DNA of 64,000 nt. Origin: Aliidiomarina haloalkalitolerans (lineage in GTDB: Bacteria; Pseudomonadota; Gammaproteobacteria; Enterobacterales; Alteromonadaceae). The notes beneath the pieces are model-generated. The model saw nothing but the letters and a program-made list of their open reading frames with translations. It did no database searches and was not told the DNA's origin. A program made the position numbers and the translations under genes. This document shows positions 16,876-26,932 of this stretch, piece by piece. How positions within the stretch are numbered: the first letter of the stretch is position 1; the number at the start of each line of letters is the position of its first letter. Location: the NCBI RefSeq assembly GCF_003987315.1, contig NZ_PIPI01000001.1:124001-188000 (forward strand), written 5' to 3'.

Positions 16876-18167
16876 TGAAACTTAAATCATTTTTATTCAG
16901 CCTAGGTCTCGTTGCGTTCGCTAGCCAAGCACATAATGTCGTGCCGGGTGCGCCGCAAGCAGGTCCTATTTTATTGCAAGGCGGAACCGTACACACGGTC
17001 ACGCAGGGTCGTCTTGAGAATGCCGATTTGTTATTCGTGGACGGCAAAATTGTGGCGGTTGGTCAGAATCTTGAACTTCCGGCCGGCACAACAGTGATCG
17101 ACGTTTCTGGTCAACAAGTGTATCCAGGGTTGATTGCCCTTGATACCACGTTAGGAATTATCGAGATTCCGGCGATTCGGGCCACAGTCGATACCAACGA
17201 AGTTGGTAATTTCACGCCTGAAGTTATGGCTCATCACGCGTTTAATTCGGACTCCGAAATTATTCCTACGATTCGCTATAACGGCGTGACTCATGCCCAA
17301 GTTGTACCGCAGGGGCCGCTGGTGCGTGGGCAATCGAGTTTAATGAAGCTGGATAGCTGGAACTGGCGTGACGCAATTGAAGTAAGCCCGAATGGCATGC
17401 ACGTCACTTGGCCACGGGTGGGTTTGAACAACTCACCTTGGGAGCGTCGTTCGCCGGAACAACAACGCCAAGCACAACAAGAACAGCGTGAGCAATTAAA
17501 AACCTTGTTTGAAACCGCCAAGGTCTATCATCAAGCGCGGGAAAGTGGTGCTCAACAGCGGGTTGACCAACGTTGGGAAGCCATGCGCAGCTTGTTCAAA
17601 GGCGAACAGAAGCTGTTTGTGCATGCCGATGATCGGCGCCAAATTGAACAAGTGCTAGCATTTAACGAAGCGTATGGCTTCGAGTTAGTGATTGTTGGCG
17701 GTCGTGATTCGTGGATGATTGCCGACCAACTGGCGGCTGCCGATATCCCTGTAATTTTTGGTGCTGCATATGGTTTACCAGCGCGGGTTGATGAGGCCTA
17801 TGACACGGCATTTAGTACGCCTAAAGTGTTGGCAGCAGCAGGCGTGGATTTTGCCATTGCTTATCCGGGCTTTTGGGATGTACGTAACCTCGCATTTGCT
17901 GCCGGCAATGCGGTTGCTTATGGCTTAGACTACGACCAAGCGGTTGCGGCGGTAACATACGGTCCGGCGAAAATCCTTGGTGTTGAGGATCGTCTCGGTA
18001 GCCTTGAAGCCGGTAAACAAGCGACTTTGATTGTCTCGAAAGGGGATGTTTTAGACCACCTTGGCCAAGACATTCAGTACATGTTTATTGATGGTCGTTT
18101 GGTTGATTTAAGCAACCGCCATTGGCAACTGTATCAGAAGTATCAAGAACGGATAAACGCTGAGTAA
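16875..18167 (+). CDS. Secreted amidohydrolase-like protein without metal site
   Basis: 430 residues with a signal peptide (about 1-19, ending FASQA) and one amidohydrolase module: LLQGGTVHTVTQGRLENADL at the start and LGSLEAGKQATLIVSKGD at the end. Where active members have GxxDxHxH it reads YPGLIALDTTLGIIE, and no TD motif is seen near residue 340 (DFAIAYPGFWDVR), so the metal ligands appear lost. It resembles module 1 of its neighbour in layout. Translation is coupled to that gene through TAATG, which suggests the two form a complex in the periplasm. Function is not known. Confidence 0.82.
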   Translation: MKLKSFLFSLGLVAFASQAHNVVPGAPQAGPILLQGGTVHTVTQGRLENADLLFVDGKIVAVGQNLELPAGTTVIDVSGQQVYPGLIALDTTLGIIEIPAIRATVDTNEVGNFTPEVMAHHAFNSDSEIIPTIRYNGVTHAQVVPQGPLVRGQSSLMKLDSWNWRDAIEVSPNGMHVTWPRVGLNNSPWERRSPEQQRQAQQEQREQLKTLFETAKVYHQARESGAQQRVDQRWEAMRSLFKGEQKLFVHADDRRQIEQVLAFNEAYGFELVIVGGRDSWMIADQLAAADIPVIFGAAYGLPARVDEAYDTAFSTPKVLAAAGVDFAIAYPGFWDVRNLAFAAGNAVAYGLDYDQAVAAVTYGPAKILGVEDRLGSLEAGKQATLIVSKGDVLDHLGQDIQYMFIDGRLVDLSNRHWQLYQKYQERINAE

Positions 18168-18187
18168 TTAAAGCGTTTGAACATGAC

Positions 18188-18225
18188 AGCAGTGGCAGCA
18201 ATGGGTGTTGCCACTGCTTTTTTTT
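18188..18225 (+). terminator. Terminator of the amidohydrolase operon
   Basis: AGCAGTGGCA (18188-18197) pairs with TGCCACTGCT (18209-18218), followed by eight T. Confidence 0.92.
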
Positions 18226-18300
18226 GTTATTTCTGGCAAATATACGGTTGTGTCGTTATGCTGATAACTGAGAATTAGTTTTCGACAGGGAGTTTGACGC

Positions 18301-18606
18301 ATGTCATTGACAACCGAATACGCCAATGAGGGCAAGCAGTTTATCATTCATGTCAGTGGCCGATTTGATTTTTCCCGAGTACAGGAATTTCGTAAATCGT
18401 ACGACGGCATGAAAGAATCAGTTCGGCAGGTGGTCATCGATTTTCGCAAAACAGAATATATCGACAGTTCTGGGCTTGGTATGTTGTTGAACATGCGGAA
18501 GTCGCTTGGCGTTGATGGGCGCAGTTATTACTTAATCAATTGCACGGCGAGTGTCCGCAAAGTTCTCGACATATCGCGTTTTGATAAACTTTTTGTGATT
18601 GACTGA
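18301..18606 (+). CDS. STAS-domain anti-sigma factor antagonist
   Basis: Single STAS domain of 101 residues, of the SpoIIAA/RsbV/HsbA type. The conserved motif YIDSSGLGMLLNMR carries the Ser pair at 56-57, one of which is the expected phosphorylation site. In such modules the unphosphorylated protein binds an anti-sigma factor or another partner; a kinase and a PP2C phosphatase set its state. The stop overlaps the start of the phosphatase/kinase gene (TGATG), so the pair is made together. Confidence 0.92.
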   Translation: MSLTTEYANEGKQFIIHVSGRFDFSRVQEFRKSYDGMKESVRQVVIDFRKTEYIDSSGLGMLLNMRKSLGVDGRSYYLINCTASVRKVLDISRFDKLFVID

Positions 18607-20303
18607 TGCTAGCACAGATTTTGCTCGTGCAATGTGACGAGCGTCCCAATGAAGCACTGCTGGAGAAACTTCAGCAGTCGCTTCAGTATGAGCTTCATAC
18701 TTACCATCTTGAGCATGCGTTTGATGCGCTAGAGCGTGTAGAACCCGATCTTGTGCTATTTAACTTTGCCTTGACCCGCGACACCGACTTTTCCTTTTTA
18801 TCCTCGCTGAAGCAAAGCACTAGCCCATTGTATTTACCGTTTATTGTTATTGCCAATGCGTTCGACGAGGTGGTACAACAAAATGCACTGTATGCTGGCG
18901 CGGATGACTTTCTGGTTCCGCCATTTAGCTCGGCATTGCTCTTCGCCAAGCTCGAAACTCATTTGCGAACTCGGCACTTAAGTCAGCGACTTATTGAAAA
19001 GAAAGAAAACCTAGCTTGGTATCAAGAGCGCCTGCGGCATGAACATTTAATTGTCCGTAACATGTTCAATAATGCGTTAAGTCGCAACCTGCAAGACTGT
19101 CAGCAAGTGGAAACCTTGCTGTTACCGCTTTCTTCATTCAATGGCGACCTCTATTTACTAGCCAAAGGGCCGCTTGGGAGTATTTATTTACTGCTTGGTG
19201 ATTTCACTGGCCATGGCTTACCGGCAGCGATCGGCACGTTACCGACTTCGCAGACTTTTTTTGCGATGGCCAAACGCGGCGCTCCGATTGGTCAGATTGC
19301 CCATGAGATAAACCAACAGCTGCACAAATTATTACCGGAAAATATGTTCTTGTGTGCGACCCTAATGGAATTGTCGGCATCGGGGAACCGTGTGAGTTGG
19401 TGGAGTGGCGGTATGCCGCCGGCGTTGGTGATTGATGCGGACGATAGTATCAGTCAGGAACTGACGCCGCAGCACTTACCGCTGGGCATTTTACCACCGC
19501 AAGATTTCGAAGCCGGTATTACCATGACGCGTTTGGAAGAGGGTGCGCGGGTGATGCTATTTACCGACGGTGTCATTGAGATGGGTATCGGCCAAGGTAA
19601 ACCACTCGATTACGAAGACTTCTATCAAATTTGCCAACAAAGCCGTTGGAATATGGCCGAGATTAAGCAACGCTTGGCCTTAGAGGTGATGCAGCGGGGA
19701 ATTAATGATGATCTCTCGGTGATGCTGCTCCATTGCGTACCGACCGGCTATGCGCCGCGCTCGACGGAAGAAAAGCTACCGTCATTGCCATTTGAAATAC
19801 GGGTGCATTTGACACCGAACGATATTCGTCATGTTGACCCTGTTGCGCAATTATTACGGGGACTCTCGCAGCTAGAAGGTTTTCCACATTTCAAAGCGCG
19901 CTTATACACGGCGCTCTCGGAAGCTTATAATAATGCCCTTGATCACGGCTTACTGCGGCTTTCGTCTGAGCTAAAAGACACGCCAGACGGCTTCGAGCAA
20001 TACTATGAAGAACGCAACCGGCGACTCAGTAGCTTACATAGCGGCGCTATTGATATTACCCTAAGCTATCAACCGCCACATCGCTATTTACGCGTGGCGG
20101 TCAAAGACACCGGCCCAGGTTTTGCAGCGCAAACACAATTTACCCAGCGTAGCACCTATAGTTTTGGTCGTGGACTGCTCTTAATTAAAGAACTGGCGAA
20201 TAATATTCGCTGGTTCGACCAAGGCCGCGGCATCGAATTTGATTTTCCACTGTTTGATGACGAGCAAGTGGCACCAACTAACCACCAGCCAGTTTTACCT
20301 TAA
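18606..20303 (+). CDS. Receiver-like / PP2C phosphatase / HATPase partner-switching protein (HsbR-like)
   Basis: 565 residues in three parts. Residues 1-125 fold like a receiver but lack its active site: Q9-C10 replace the acidic pair, Asn53 replaces the phospho-acceptor Asp (LVLFNF), and Val replaces the Lys of the KP motif (DDFLVPP). Residues about 150-385 are a SpoIIE/RsbU PP2C phosphatase with GDFTGHGLPAA, LFTDGVIE and NDDLSVMLL metal motifs. Residues about 400-555 are a GHKL serine-kinase domain (LSEAYNNALDHG, VKDTGPGF, GRGLLLIKEL). It should both phosphorylate and dephosphorylate the STAS partner encoded just upstream. The last 26 bases overlap the convergent yciH. Pseudomonas HsbR has the same layout. 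Confidence 0.92.
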   Translation: MLAQILLVQCDERPNEALLEKLQQSLQYELHTYHLEHAFDALERVEPDLVLFNFALTRDTDFSFLSSLKQSTSPLYLPFIVIANAFDEVVQQNALYAGADDFLVPPFSSALLFAKLETHLRTRHLSQRLIEKKENLAWYQERLRHEHLIVRNMFNNALSRNLQDCQQVETLLLPLSSFNGDLYLLAKGPLGSIYLLLGDFTGHGLPAAIGTLPTSQTFFAMAKRGAPIGQIAHEINQQLHKLLPENMFLCATLMELSASGNRVSWWSGGMPPALVIDADDSISQELTPQHLPLGILPPQDFEAGITMTRLEEGARVMLFTDGVIEMGIGQGKPLDYEDFYQICQQSRWNMAEIKQRLALEVMQRGINDDLSVMLLHCVPTGYAPRSTEEKLPSLPFEIRVHLTPNDIRHVDPVAQLLRGLSQLEGFPHFKARLYTALSEAYNNALDHGLLRLSSELKDTPDGFEQYYEERNRRLSSLHSGAIDITLSYQPPHRYLRVAVKDTGPGFAAQTQFTQRSTYSFGRGLLLIKELANNIRWFDQGRGIEFDFPLFDDEQVAPTNHQPVLP

Positions 20304-20610
20304 AGCCTTGTTGTTCCAAATAGGCCTTACATGCGTCGCGTTGGTCACCCTGAATTTCAATCGTAAATTCTTTGACACTACCGCCGACGCCGCAGCGTTG
20401 CTTCAGCGCTTTAGCGAGCGTTTTTAAGGCCTCAGGGTCAAGTTCAAGACCGCGAATAACAGTGACACCTTTACCTTTTCGCCCTTTGGTTTCACGTTGG
20501 ATGCGAACAATGCCGTCGCCTTTGGGCGGCTGTTGGTTTTCCTTCTCTGGTTCAATTCGACCCGCGTCAGTGCTATAGACGAGGGTGGAAAGTTGGTCGC
20601 GTAAGGACAT
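20278..20610 (-). CDS. yciH: SUI1/eIF1-family translation factor YciH
   Basis: Bacterial homologue of eukaryotic initiation factor 1, thought to influence start-codon choice and act under stress. 110 residues (E. coli 108) with GVTVIRGLEL and LKQRCGVGGSVKEFTIEIQGD, the family core, from about residue 45. Ribosome site GGAG lies before the ATG. Its 3' end overlaps the preceding convergent gene by 26 bases. Divergent from cysB. Confidence 0.95.
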   Translation of the reverse strand: MSLRDQLSTLVYSTDAGRIEPEKENQQPPKGDGIVRIQRETKGRKGKGVTVIRGLELDPEALKTLAKALKQRCGVGGSVKEFTIEIQGDQRDACKAYLEQQGFKVKLAGG

Positions 20611-20675
20611 GGTTTACTCCGAGTTCACAGCTTGCGGATTTATTTGACAGATCTTATAGATACTGACACTCTTAG

Positions 20676-21692
<1,017 letters not shown>

Positions 21693-21721
21693 TTGCCTCG
21701 AGGCTAGCGCTGATAAGCAAT

Positions 21722-21763
21722 AAAAATGCCGCGTTCGCAGAGTTGCAAACACGGCATTTTTTT
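21722..21763 (+). terminator. Terminator between cysB and sdaA
   Basis: AAAAATGCCG (21722-21731) pairs with CGGCATTTTT (21752-21761), then more T. The A-run on the left arm lets it act in both directions for the convergent genes. Confidence 0.88.
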
Positions 21764-21802
21764 AATGCCTTCTTACTATTTTTTAATACGCAGATGAGCG
21801 TT

Positions 21803-23176
21803 TTAACACTCGATAATGTTCACCGCTAAACCACCGCGGGCGGTTTCTTTGTATTTACTCTTCATATCGTTGCCTGTGTCCCACATGGTTTTAATCACCT
21901 TGTCGAGGGAGACCTTGTGCTCGCCACTGCCGCGTAGGGCCAAGCGTGCGGCATTAATTGCTTTGACGGCTCCCATGGCATTGCGCTCAATGCATGGCAC
22001 TTGAACGAGACCGCCAACCGGATCACAGGTGAGTCCGAGGTTATGTTCCATACCGATTTCGGCGGCATTTTCAACCTGACCGATATCACCGCCCATCAGC
22101 TCGGCTAGCGCACCCGCAGCCATTGAACAGGCAACCCCAACTTCACCTTGGCAACCAACTTCAGCACCGGAAATTGACGCATTCTTTTTGTAGAGAATAC
22201 CGATGGCTGCAGAGGTTAATAAGAACCGAGTGATGGCATCGCAGTCGAGTGGTTGGATAAACTTGTCTGCATATTTCATGACCGCGGGGATAATACCTGC
22301 TGCACCATTCGTTGGTGCGGTGACAACGCGTCCACCGGCAGCGTTCTCTTCGTTCACTGCAAGTGCGAACAGATTCACCCAGTCCATGACTTGCATGGGG
22401 TCAGCAGATTTTTCTGTTTTTAAACGCTGATACAGGTCAGGCGCACGGCGACGAACTTTCAAACCGCCAGGCAGAATACCTTCGGTCTGAATACCGTTGG
22501 AAATACATTCGTCCATGACCTGCCAAATATGCAGCAGGCCATCGTTAATCTCTTTCTTGCTGCGAAACACCAGTTCATTGTGCATCATCAGTGTGCTGAT
22601 GCGCATGCCGTGCTCTTTGCATTTCTGAATGAGTTCATTGGCACTGTCAAATGAATAGGGAATCGGTTTTGAGCTTTGCTCAATGGCCTCTTCGAGGCTT
22701 TCATCGAAATCTGCATCGCGGACAATGAAGCCGCCGCCAATCGAATAATAAAGGTCTTTAAAAAGTACGTCGTCGCCTTGGTAAACCCGCAATTCCATCG
22801 CGTTGGCATGCTTGGGCATGGTTTTGCGGCGATGAAAGGTAATTGCGCCTTTGGCTGGGAACGTTATTTCATGCTCGCCAAGTAATGTTAGTCGCTCATG
22901 TTTGGCGACGTCGGCAAGAAATGCGTCGACTTTGCTGGTGTCGACGGTTTCTGGGCTTTCCCCAGCCAGTCCGAGAATGACCGCTTTGCCAGTGCCGTGG
23001 CCGACACCGGTTTGACCCAATGAACCAAATAGCTCAACTTCAACAGCCGTTACTTTATCCAGGCCTATGTTGGTTTTCACGTGCTCTAAAAACTCGCGAG
23101 CAGCACGCATAGGACCAACAGTATGAGAACTTGAAGGACCAATACCTACTTTATAAATGTCGAACACGCTAATCAT
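21803..23176 (-). CDS. sdaA: L-serine ammonia-lyase (iron-sulfur type)
   Basis: Deaminates L-serine to pyruvate and ammonia with an oxygen-sensitive [4Fe-4S] cluster. 457 residues (E. coli SdaA 454). The start is placed at the ATG giving [20 protein letters not shown], which matches the family N-terminus; an in-frame extension to 23236 is rejected, and AGGGAG precedes the chosen start. Cluster cysteines are in [20 protein letters not shown] and [19 protein letters not shown]. It lies 101 bases after nudL in the same direction; pabB-nudL-sdaA is also the E. coli order. Confidence 0.96.
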   Translation of the reverse strand: MISVFDIYKVGIGPSSSHTVGPMRAAREFLEHVKTNIGLDKVTAVEVELFGSLGQTGVGHGTGKAVILGLAGESPETVDTSKVDAFLADVAKHERLTLLGEHEITFPAKGAITFHRRKTMPKHANAMELRVYQGDDVLFKDLYYSIGGGFIVRDADFDESLEEAIEQSSKPIPYSFDSANELIQKCKEHGMRISTLMMHNELVFRSKKEINDGLLHIWQVMDECISNGIQTEGILPGGLKVRRRAPDLYQRLKTEKSADPMQVMDWVNLFALAVNEENAAGGRVVTAPTNGAAGIIPAVMKYADKFIQPLDCDAITRFLLTSAAIGILYKKNASISGAEVGCQGEVGVACSMAAGALAELMGGDIGQVENAAEIGMEHNLGLTCDPVGGLVQVPCIERNAMGAVKAINAARLALRGSGEHKVSLDKVIKTMWDTGNDMKSKYKETARGGLAVNIIEC

Positions 23177-23277
23177 TACTTCATACTCCCTTTCTTTATA
23201 GAGCGATAGTGTGGGGATAAAAACAGATTTCTGCAAGTACCAAGCAACTGGTCGGTCACCTCGTTACTGGCAAGTGT

Positions 23278-23874
23278 TCATAAATCGGGCAATTGCCGAA
23301 CCAGATGTTGGCGCTCTGGATAAATTTGATCAGCAAGGCGACGAATAATGGCGGCGGTGGCGCCCCAGATTAGTTGCCCTTGATAAGGGATAAATACCAG
23401 CTCATGGTAAAGCAGGCGTTTTACCCGTTGGGTATAGTAGTGCTCATGGTTGAGTAGGGTTACGAGCGGTACCCGCAGAATTTCGGCTACTTCACCAGGG
23501 TCGGGCTGAAACATGAGGTCACTCGGTAATATGCCAATATAAGGGTGAATCAGCGAGCGGGATAAAACCGGTTGCGTTGGAAGATCACCGATAATTTCAA
23601 TTTGTTGGGCATGAATGCCGAGTTCTTCTTCAGCTTCGCGTAATGCCGTTGCGAGTAAATCGACGTCAGCGCGTTCATGACGGCCACCGGCAAAGCAAAT
23701 TTGATGAGCGTGTTGGCGCATATGTGCAGGGCGCCGGGTTAACACAAAGTGCAAACCGTTGTCTTGCTCTTGCAAGGCAACAAGTACCGCTGATGGCTTT
23801 AGCGGATGTGATTGCCAGTTGACTTCAGGCCGGCTGCTGAGGGCAAAACGCTGCAAGAACTCGGCTCGATTCAT
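23278..23874 (-). CDS. nudL: CoA-pyrophosphatase, Nudix family
   Basis: Predicted to hydrolyse CoA-type pyrophosphates. 198 residues (E. coli NudL/YeaB 192). The Nudix box lies at about 63-87: GGRHERADVDL then ALREAEEELGI, with the ExxEE metal residues intact. An upstream QICFAGG segment matches the CoA-pyrophosphatase subfamily. The start overlaps the pabB stop by four bases (ATGA), so the two are translated together. Confidence 0.92.
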   Translation of the reverse strand: MNRAEFLQRFALSSRPEVNWQSHPLKPSAVLVALQEQDNGLHFVLTRRPAHMRQHAHQICFAGGRHERADVDLLATALREAEEELGIHAQQIEIIGDLPTQPVLSRSLIHPYIGILPSDLMFQPDPGEVAEILRVPLVTLLNHEHYYTQRVKRLLYHELVFIPYQGQLIWGATAAIIRRLADQIYPERQHLVRQLPDL

Positions 23875-25250
23875 GCGGACCTCTGTGACTGCGACAATGA
23901 AGTGAGTACCGGCAGAATTTTAGCCACTTTGTCGAATGTTTCTTGGTATTCGCGCTCGGCGACCGAATCAATTACTATCCCGCCGCCGGCCCAGCAGTAA
24001 ATTTTGTTGTGTACGCAACACAGGGTGCGAATGGTAATGCTGGTGTCGCTGTGGCCATGCAAACTAAAGTAACCAATGCTGCCGCAATAGACCGATCGAC
24101 GATGAGGCTCAAGCTGATCAATAATTTCCATTGCTCGAATTTTCGGCGCACCGGTAATTGAGCCGCCAGGAAATGCAGCGCTGAGTAAATCGAGTGACTG
24201 CGCGTCGGCAGGTAATTGACCCACCACAGTGCTGACTAAATGATGCACGGCATTAAAGCTTTCAATTGCAAAAAGTTTGCGGACTTGGACTGAGCCCGGC
24301 AAGCAGACGCGACTTAAATCGTTACGCAGCAGGTCGACAATCATTAAGTTTTCCGCCTGATCCTTACTGGAGTGACGGAGCGCATTTATTTGTGCCTGAT
24401 CGTCAGTTGGATCTTCGCGCCGCGGCAAAGTGCCTTTAATTGGTTTGGTTTCGACGCGGCCGTTCGCGTCCACCTGTAAAAAGCGCTCAGGCGATAAACT
24501 TAAAATTACGCCTTGTGGTAGCTTAATCCAAGCGGAAAAGGGCGCGTGATTGGCTCTGCGCAAGTGCACATATGCCTGCCACGGGTCACCACTAAAGTCA
24601 GCTTGAAAGCGCTGCGCAAAATTGATTTGGTAACAATCGCCGGCACGCAAAAACTCATGGATTTGACCGATGCGTTGCATGTATTGGTCGGCACTGACGT
24701 TACTTTGCCAGTCGGAGGTTAAACGGAACTCTGGGTTTTCTGAGCGAACGCCGTTCGGACGCCAGAACGCTGTCGGTGAATCAGCAGAGTCACTCGGTTG
24801 CAGCGCAAAACAACGCTGCTCTTGGTGGTCGATAATCAAGGCGTGCAGATAATAGCCGACCGCTAAATCGGGTAGGTCGATGTCTTGTTCCGCCATGTTT
24901 GGTAGCTGTTCGAGGGTGCGGCCTAGGTCGTAGCCAAAGAGGCCGGCTAAGCCACCTTGAAAGGGCAGATGTTGGTACTCTGCCGGCAGCGGTTTGAGTT
25001 GCTTGTTGGTTAAAAAATCACGCAATTGGGCGAATGGTTGTTGGCTCGAACTGCCGTCAGACTCAGGCCAACAAAAGGTTTGTTGCGGGTGACGGAGTAA
25101 AATATCGAAACGACTATTTGGGTGTTTAGCATCGGCAGAATCGAGCAGTATTGCCCATGGCTCATGGGCAAAGTGTTGAAAAATCGCCAAGGTGTCATGC
25201 CAGTCTGCGTAGGGTAACTCAACAATGGCTAGCTCAACATTTGATTGCAT
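23871..25250 (-). CDS. pabB: Aminodeoxychorismate synthase component I
   Basis: Aminates chorismate in the synthesis of 4-aminobenzoate for folate, with PabA supplying ammonia. 459 residues (E. coli 453). Chorismate-binding domain motifs: DCYQINFAQRF, IKGTLPRREDP with the PIKGT signature, AENLMIVDLLRNDLSRVC, and AFPGGSITGAPKIRAMEII near the C-terminal third; GGGIVIDS closes the site. PIKGT with Lys in that place is diagnostic of PabB rather than TrpE. First gene of pabB-nudL(-sdaA). Confidence 0.96.
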   Translation of the reverse strand: MQSNVELAIVELPYADWHDTLAIFQHFAHEPWAILLDSADAKHPNSRFDILLRHPQQTFCWPESDGSSSQQPFAQLRDFLTNKQLKPLPAEYQHLPFQGGLAGLFGYDLGRTLEQLPNMAEQDIDLPDLAVGYYLHALIIDHQEQRCFALQPSDSADSPTAFWRPNGVRSENPEFRLTSDWQSNVSADQYMQRIGQIHEFLRAGDCYQINFAQRFQADFSGDPWQAYVHLRRANHAPFSAWIKLPQGVILSLSPERFLQVDANGRVETKPIKGTLPRREDPTDDQAQINALRHSSKDQAENLMIVDLLRNDLSRVCLPGSVQVRKLFAIESFNAVHHLVSTVVGQLPADAQSLDLLSAAFPGGSITGAPKIRAMEIIDQLEPHRRSVYCGSIGYFSLHGHSDTSITIRTLCCVHNKIYCWAGGGIVIDSVAEREYQETFDKVAKILPVLTSLSQSQRSA

Positions 25251-25380
25251 GAAAAGGTCTTCTCCGGATAAGTCGAATGCCAGTTATAAGCGGTTGCAAT
25301 ACTGGCAGCTCTTTGCATAACAGAGTATCATAAAGGCGATTATCCAGCACAGTCTATCACCGCCGAAAAAGAGGTTTGGC

Positions 25381-26892
25381 ATGGCACTTATTCGACAACA
25401 AGATTTTATCGATAGCATCGAAGATGCACTGCAATTTATCTCCTATTATCACCCTCTCGATTTCGTGAATGCGCTTGCCGAAGCGCATGCGAAAGAGCAA
25501 AGCGAAGCTGCAAAAAATGCAATTGCTCAAATGCTTGTTAACTCGCGCATGTCGGCCCAAGGACATCGTCCATTGTGTCAAGACACCGGCATTGTGACCT
25601 GCTTTGTTAAAGTGGGTATGGACGTGCAGTGGGACAAAACTGACCTGACCGTGCAACAAATGGTTGATGAAGGCACGCGTCGCGCGTACTTGAATCCAGA
25701 TAACCCATTACGTGCATCGATTGTTGCAGACCCAGCAGGTGGTCGTAAAAACACCAAAGACAACACCCCAGCGGTAGTGCATATCGATATGGTGCCAGGT
25801 GGTGAAATCGAAGTGGCCATTGCGGCGAAAGGTGGCGGGTCGGAAAACAAAACGAAAATGGCCATGCTAAACCCAAGCGACTCGATTGCAGATTGGGTTG
25901 TAGAAACATTACCCAAAATGGGTGCAGGCTGGTGTCCGCCGGGTATGCTTGGTATTGGTATCGGTGGTACCGCAGAAAAATCGGCAGTGCTGGCGAAAGA
26001 GTCCTTAATGGACCCTGTGGACATTCAAGAGCTGATTGCGCGTGGTCCGGAGACCGCTGAAGAAGAGTTGCGCTTAGAGATTTACAACCGGGTGAATCAA
26101 TTGGGCATTGGTGCTCAGGGTTTAGGCGGTTTAACAACTGTGGTTGACGTCAAAATTAAGTCGATGCCGACTCACGCAGCCTCAAAGCCAGTTACTATGA
26201 TTCCAAACTGCGCGGCGACTCGGCATGTGCATTTCCATTTAGACGGCAGTGGTCCAGCTAATTTGCAACCACCAAAATTAGAGGACTGGCCGGACATTAC
26301 CTTTGAAGTTGGCGACAATGCGCGTCGGGTGAATTTAGACACCTTAACTGCTGCCGACGTTAAAGATTGGAAAATGGGTGAAACCGTTTTGCTTTCGGGC
26401 AAGCTCTTAACCGGTCGCGATGCTGCTCACAAGCGCATTAAAGACATGCTAGATAAAGGCGAAGAGTTGCCGGTCGACTTCAGTAACAAGTTTATTTATT
26501 ACGTTGGCCCCGTTGATCCAGTGGGTGACGAAGTGGTTGGCCCAGCAGGCCCAACAACTGCAACACGCATGGACAAGTTTACCGACCTGATGCTTGAGCA
26601 AACCGGTATTATTGGCATGATAGGCAAAGCTGAACGTGGTCCACAAACGGTCGAAAGTATCGCCAAGCACAAAGCGGTGTACTTGATGGCAGTGGGTGGT
26701 GCAGCTTATTTGGTGGCGAAAGCAATTAAACAAGCAAAAGTTGTGGCGTTTGAAGACCTCGGTATGGAAGCTATCTACGAATTTGAAGTCGAAGATATGC
26801 CGGTGACGGTTGCGGTGGACAGTGAAGGTAACAACGCACACCAAGCAGGTCCGGCAATTTGGGCGGTGAAGATCGCCGAAATGGAAAGCTAA
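25381..26892 (+). CDS. fumA: Class I (iron-sulfur) fumarate hydratase
   Basis: Interconverts fumarate and malate in the citric acid cycle using an oxygen-sensitive [4Fe-4S] cluster. 503 residues, alpha and beta parts fused. Cluster cysteines are expected in LCQDTG (near residue 62), GWCPPGMLGIGIGG (near 181) and IPNCAATRH (near 278). The beta part has LLTGRDAAHKR and GPTTATRMDKF, with the catalytic Thr region. Shorter at the N-terminus than E. coli FumA/B (548). The gene stands alone, divergent from pabB by 130 bases. A role in tartrate use is not suggested by context. Confidence 0.94.
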   Translation: MALIRQQDFIDSIEDALQFISYYHPLDFVNALAEAHAKEQSEAAKNAIAQMLVNSRMSAQGHRPLCQDTGIVTCFVKVGMDVQWDKTDLTVQQMVDEGTRRAYLNPDNPLRASIVADPAGGRKNTKDNTPAVVHIDMVPGGEIEVAIAAKGGGSENKTKMAMLNPSDSIADWVVETLPKMGAGWCPPGMLGIGIGGTAEKSAVLAKESLMDPVDIQELIARGPETAEEELRLEIYNRVNQLGIGAQGLGGLTTVVDVKIKSMPTHAASKPVTMIPNCAATRHVHFHLDGSGPANLQPPKLEDWPDITFEVGDNARRVNLDTLTAADVKDWKMGETVLLSGKLLTGRDAAHKRIKDMLDKGEELPVDFSNKFIYYVGPVDPVGDEVVGPAGPTTATRMDKFTDLMLEQTGIIGMIGKAERGPQTVESIAKHKAVYLMAVGGAAYLVAKAIKQAKVVAFEDLGMEAIYEFEVEDMPVTVAVDSEGNNAHQAGPAIWAVKIAEMES

Positions 26893-26932
26893 GTTCAGAA
26901 CCCATAACAATAACAACAACGAACGGAAACCT

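Noticed and set aside
23177-23236. 20-residue extension of SdaA
   Set aside because: The family begins at MISxFD, and a good ribosome site lies before that ATG.
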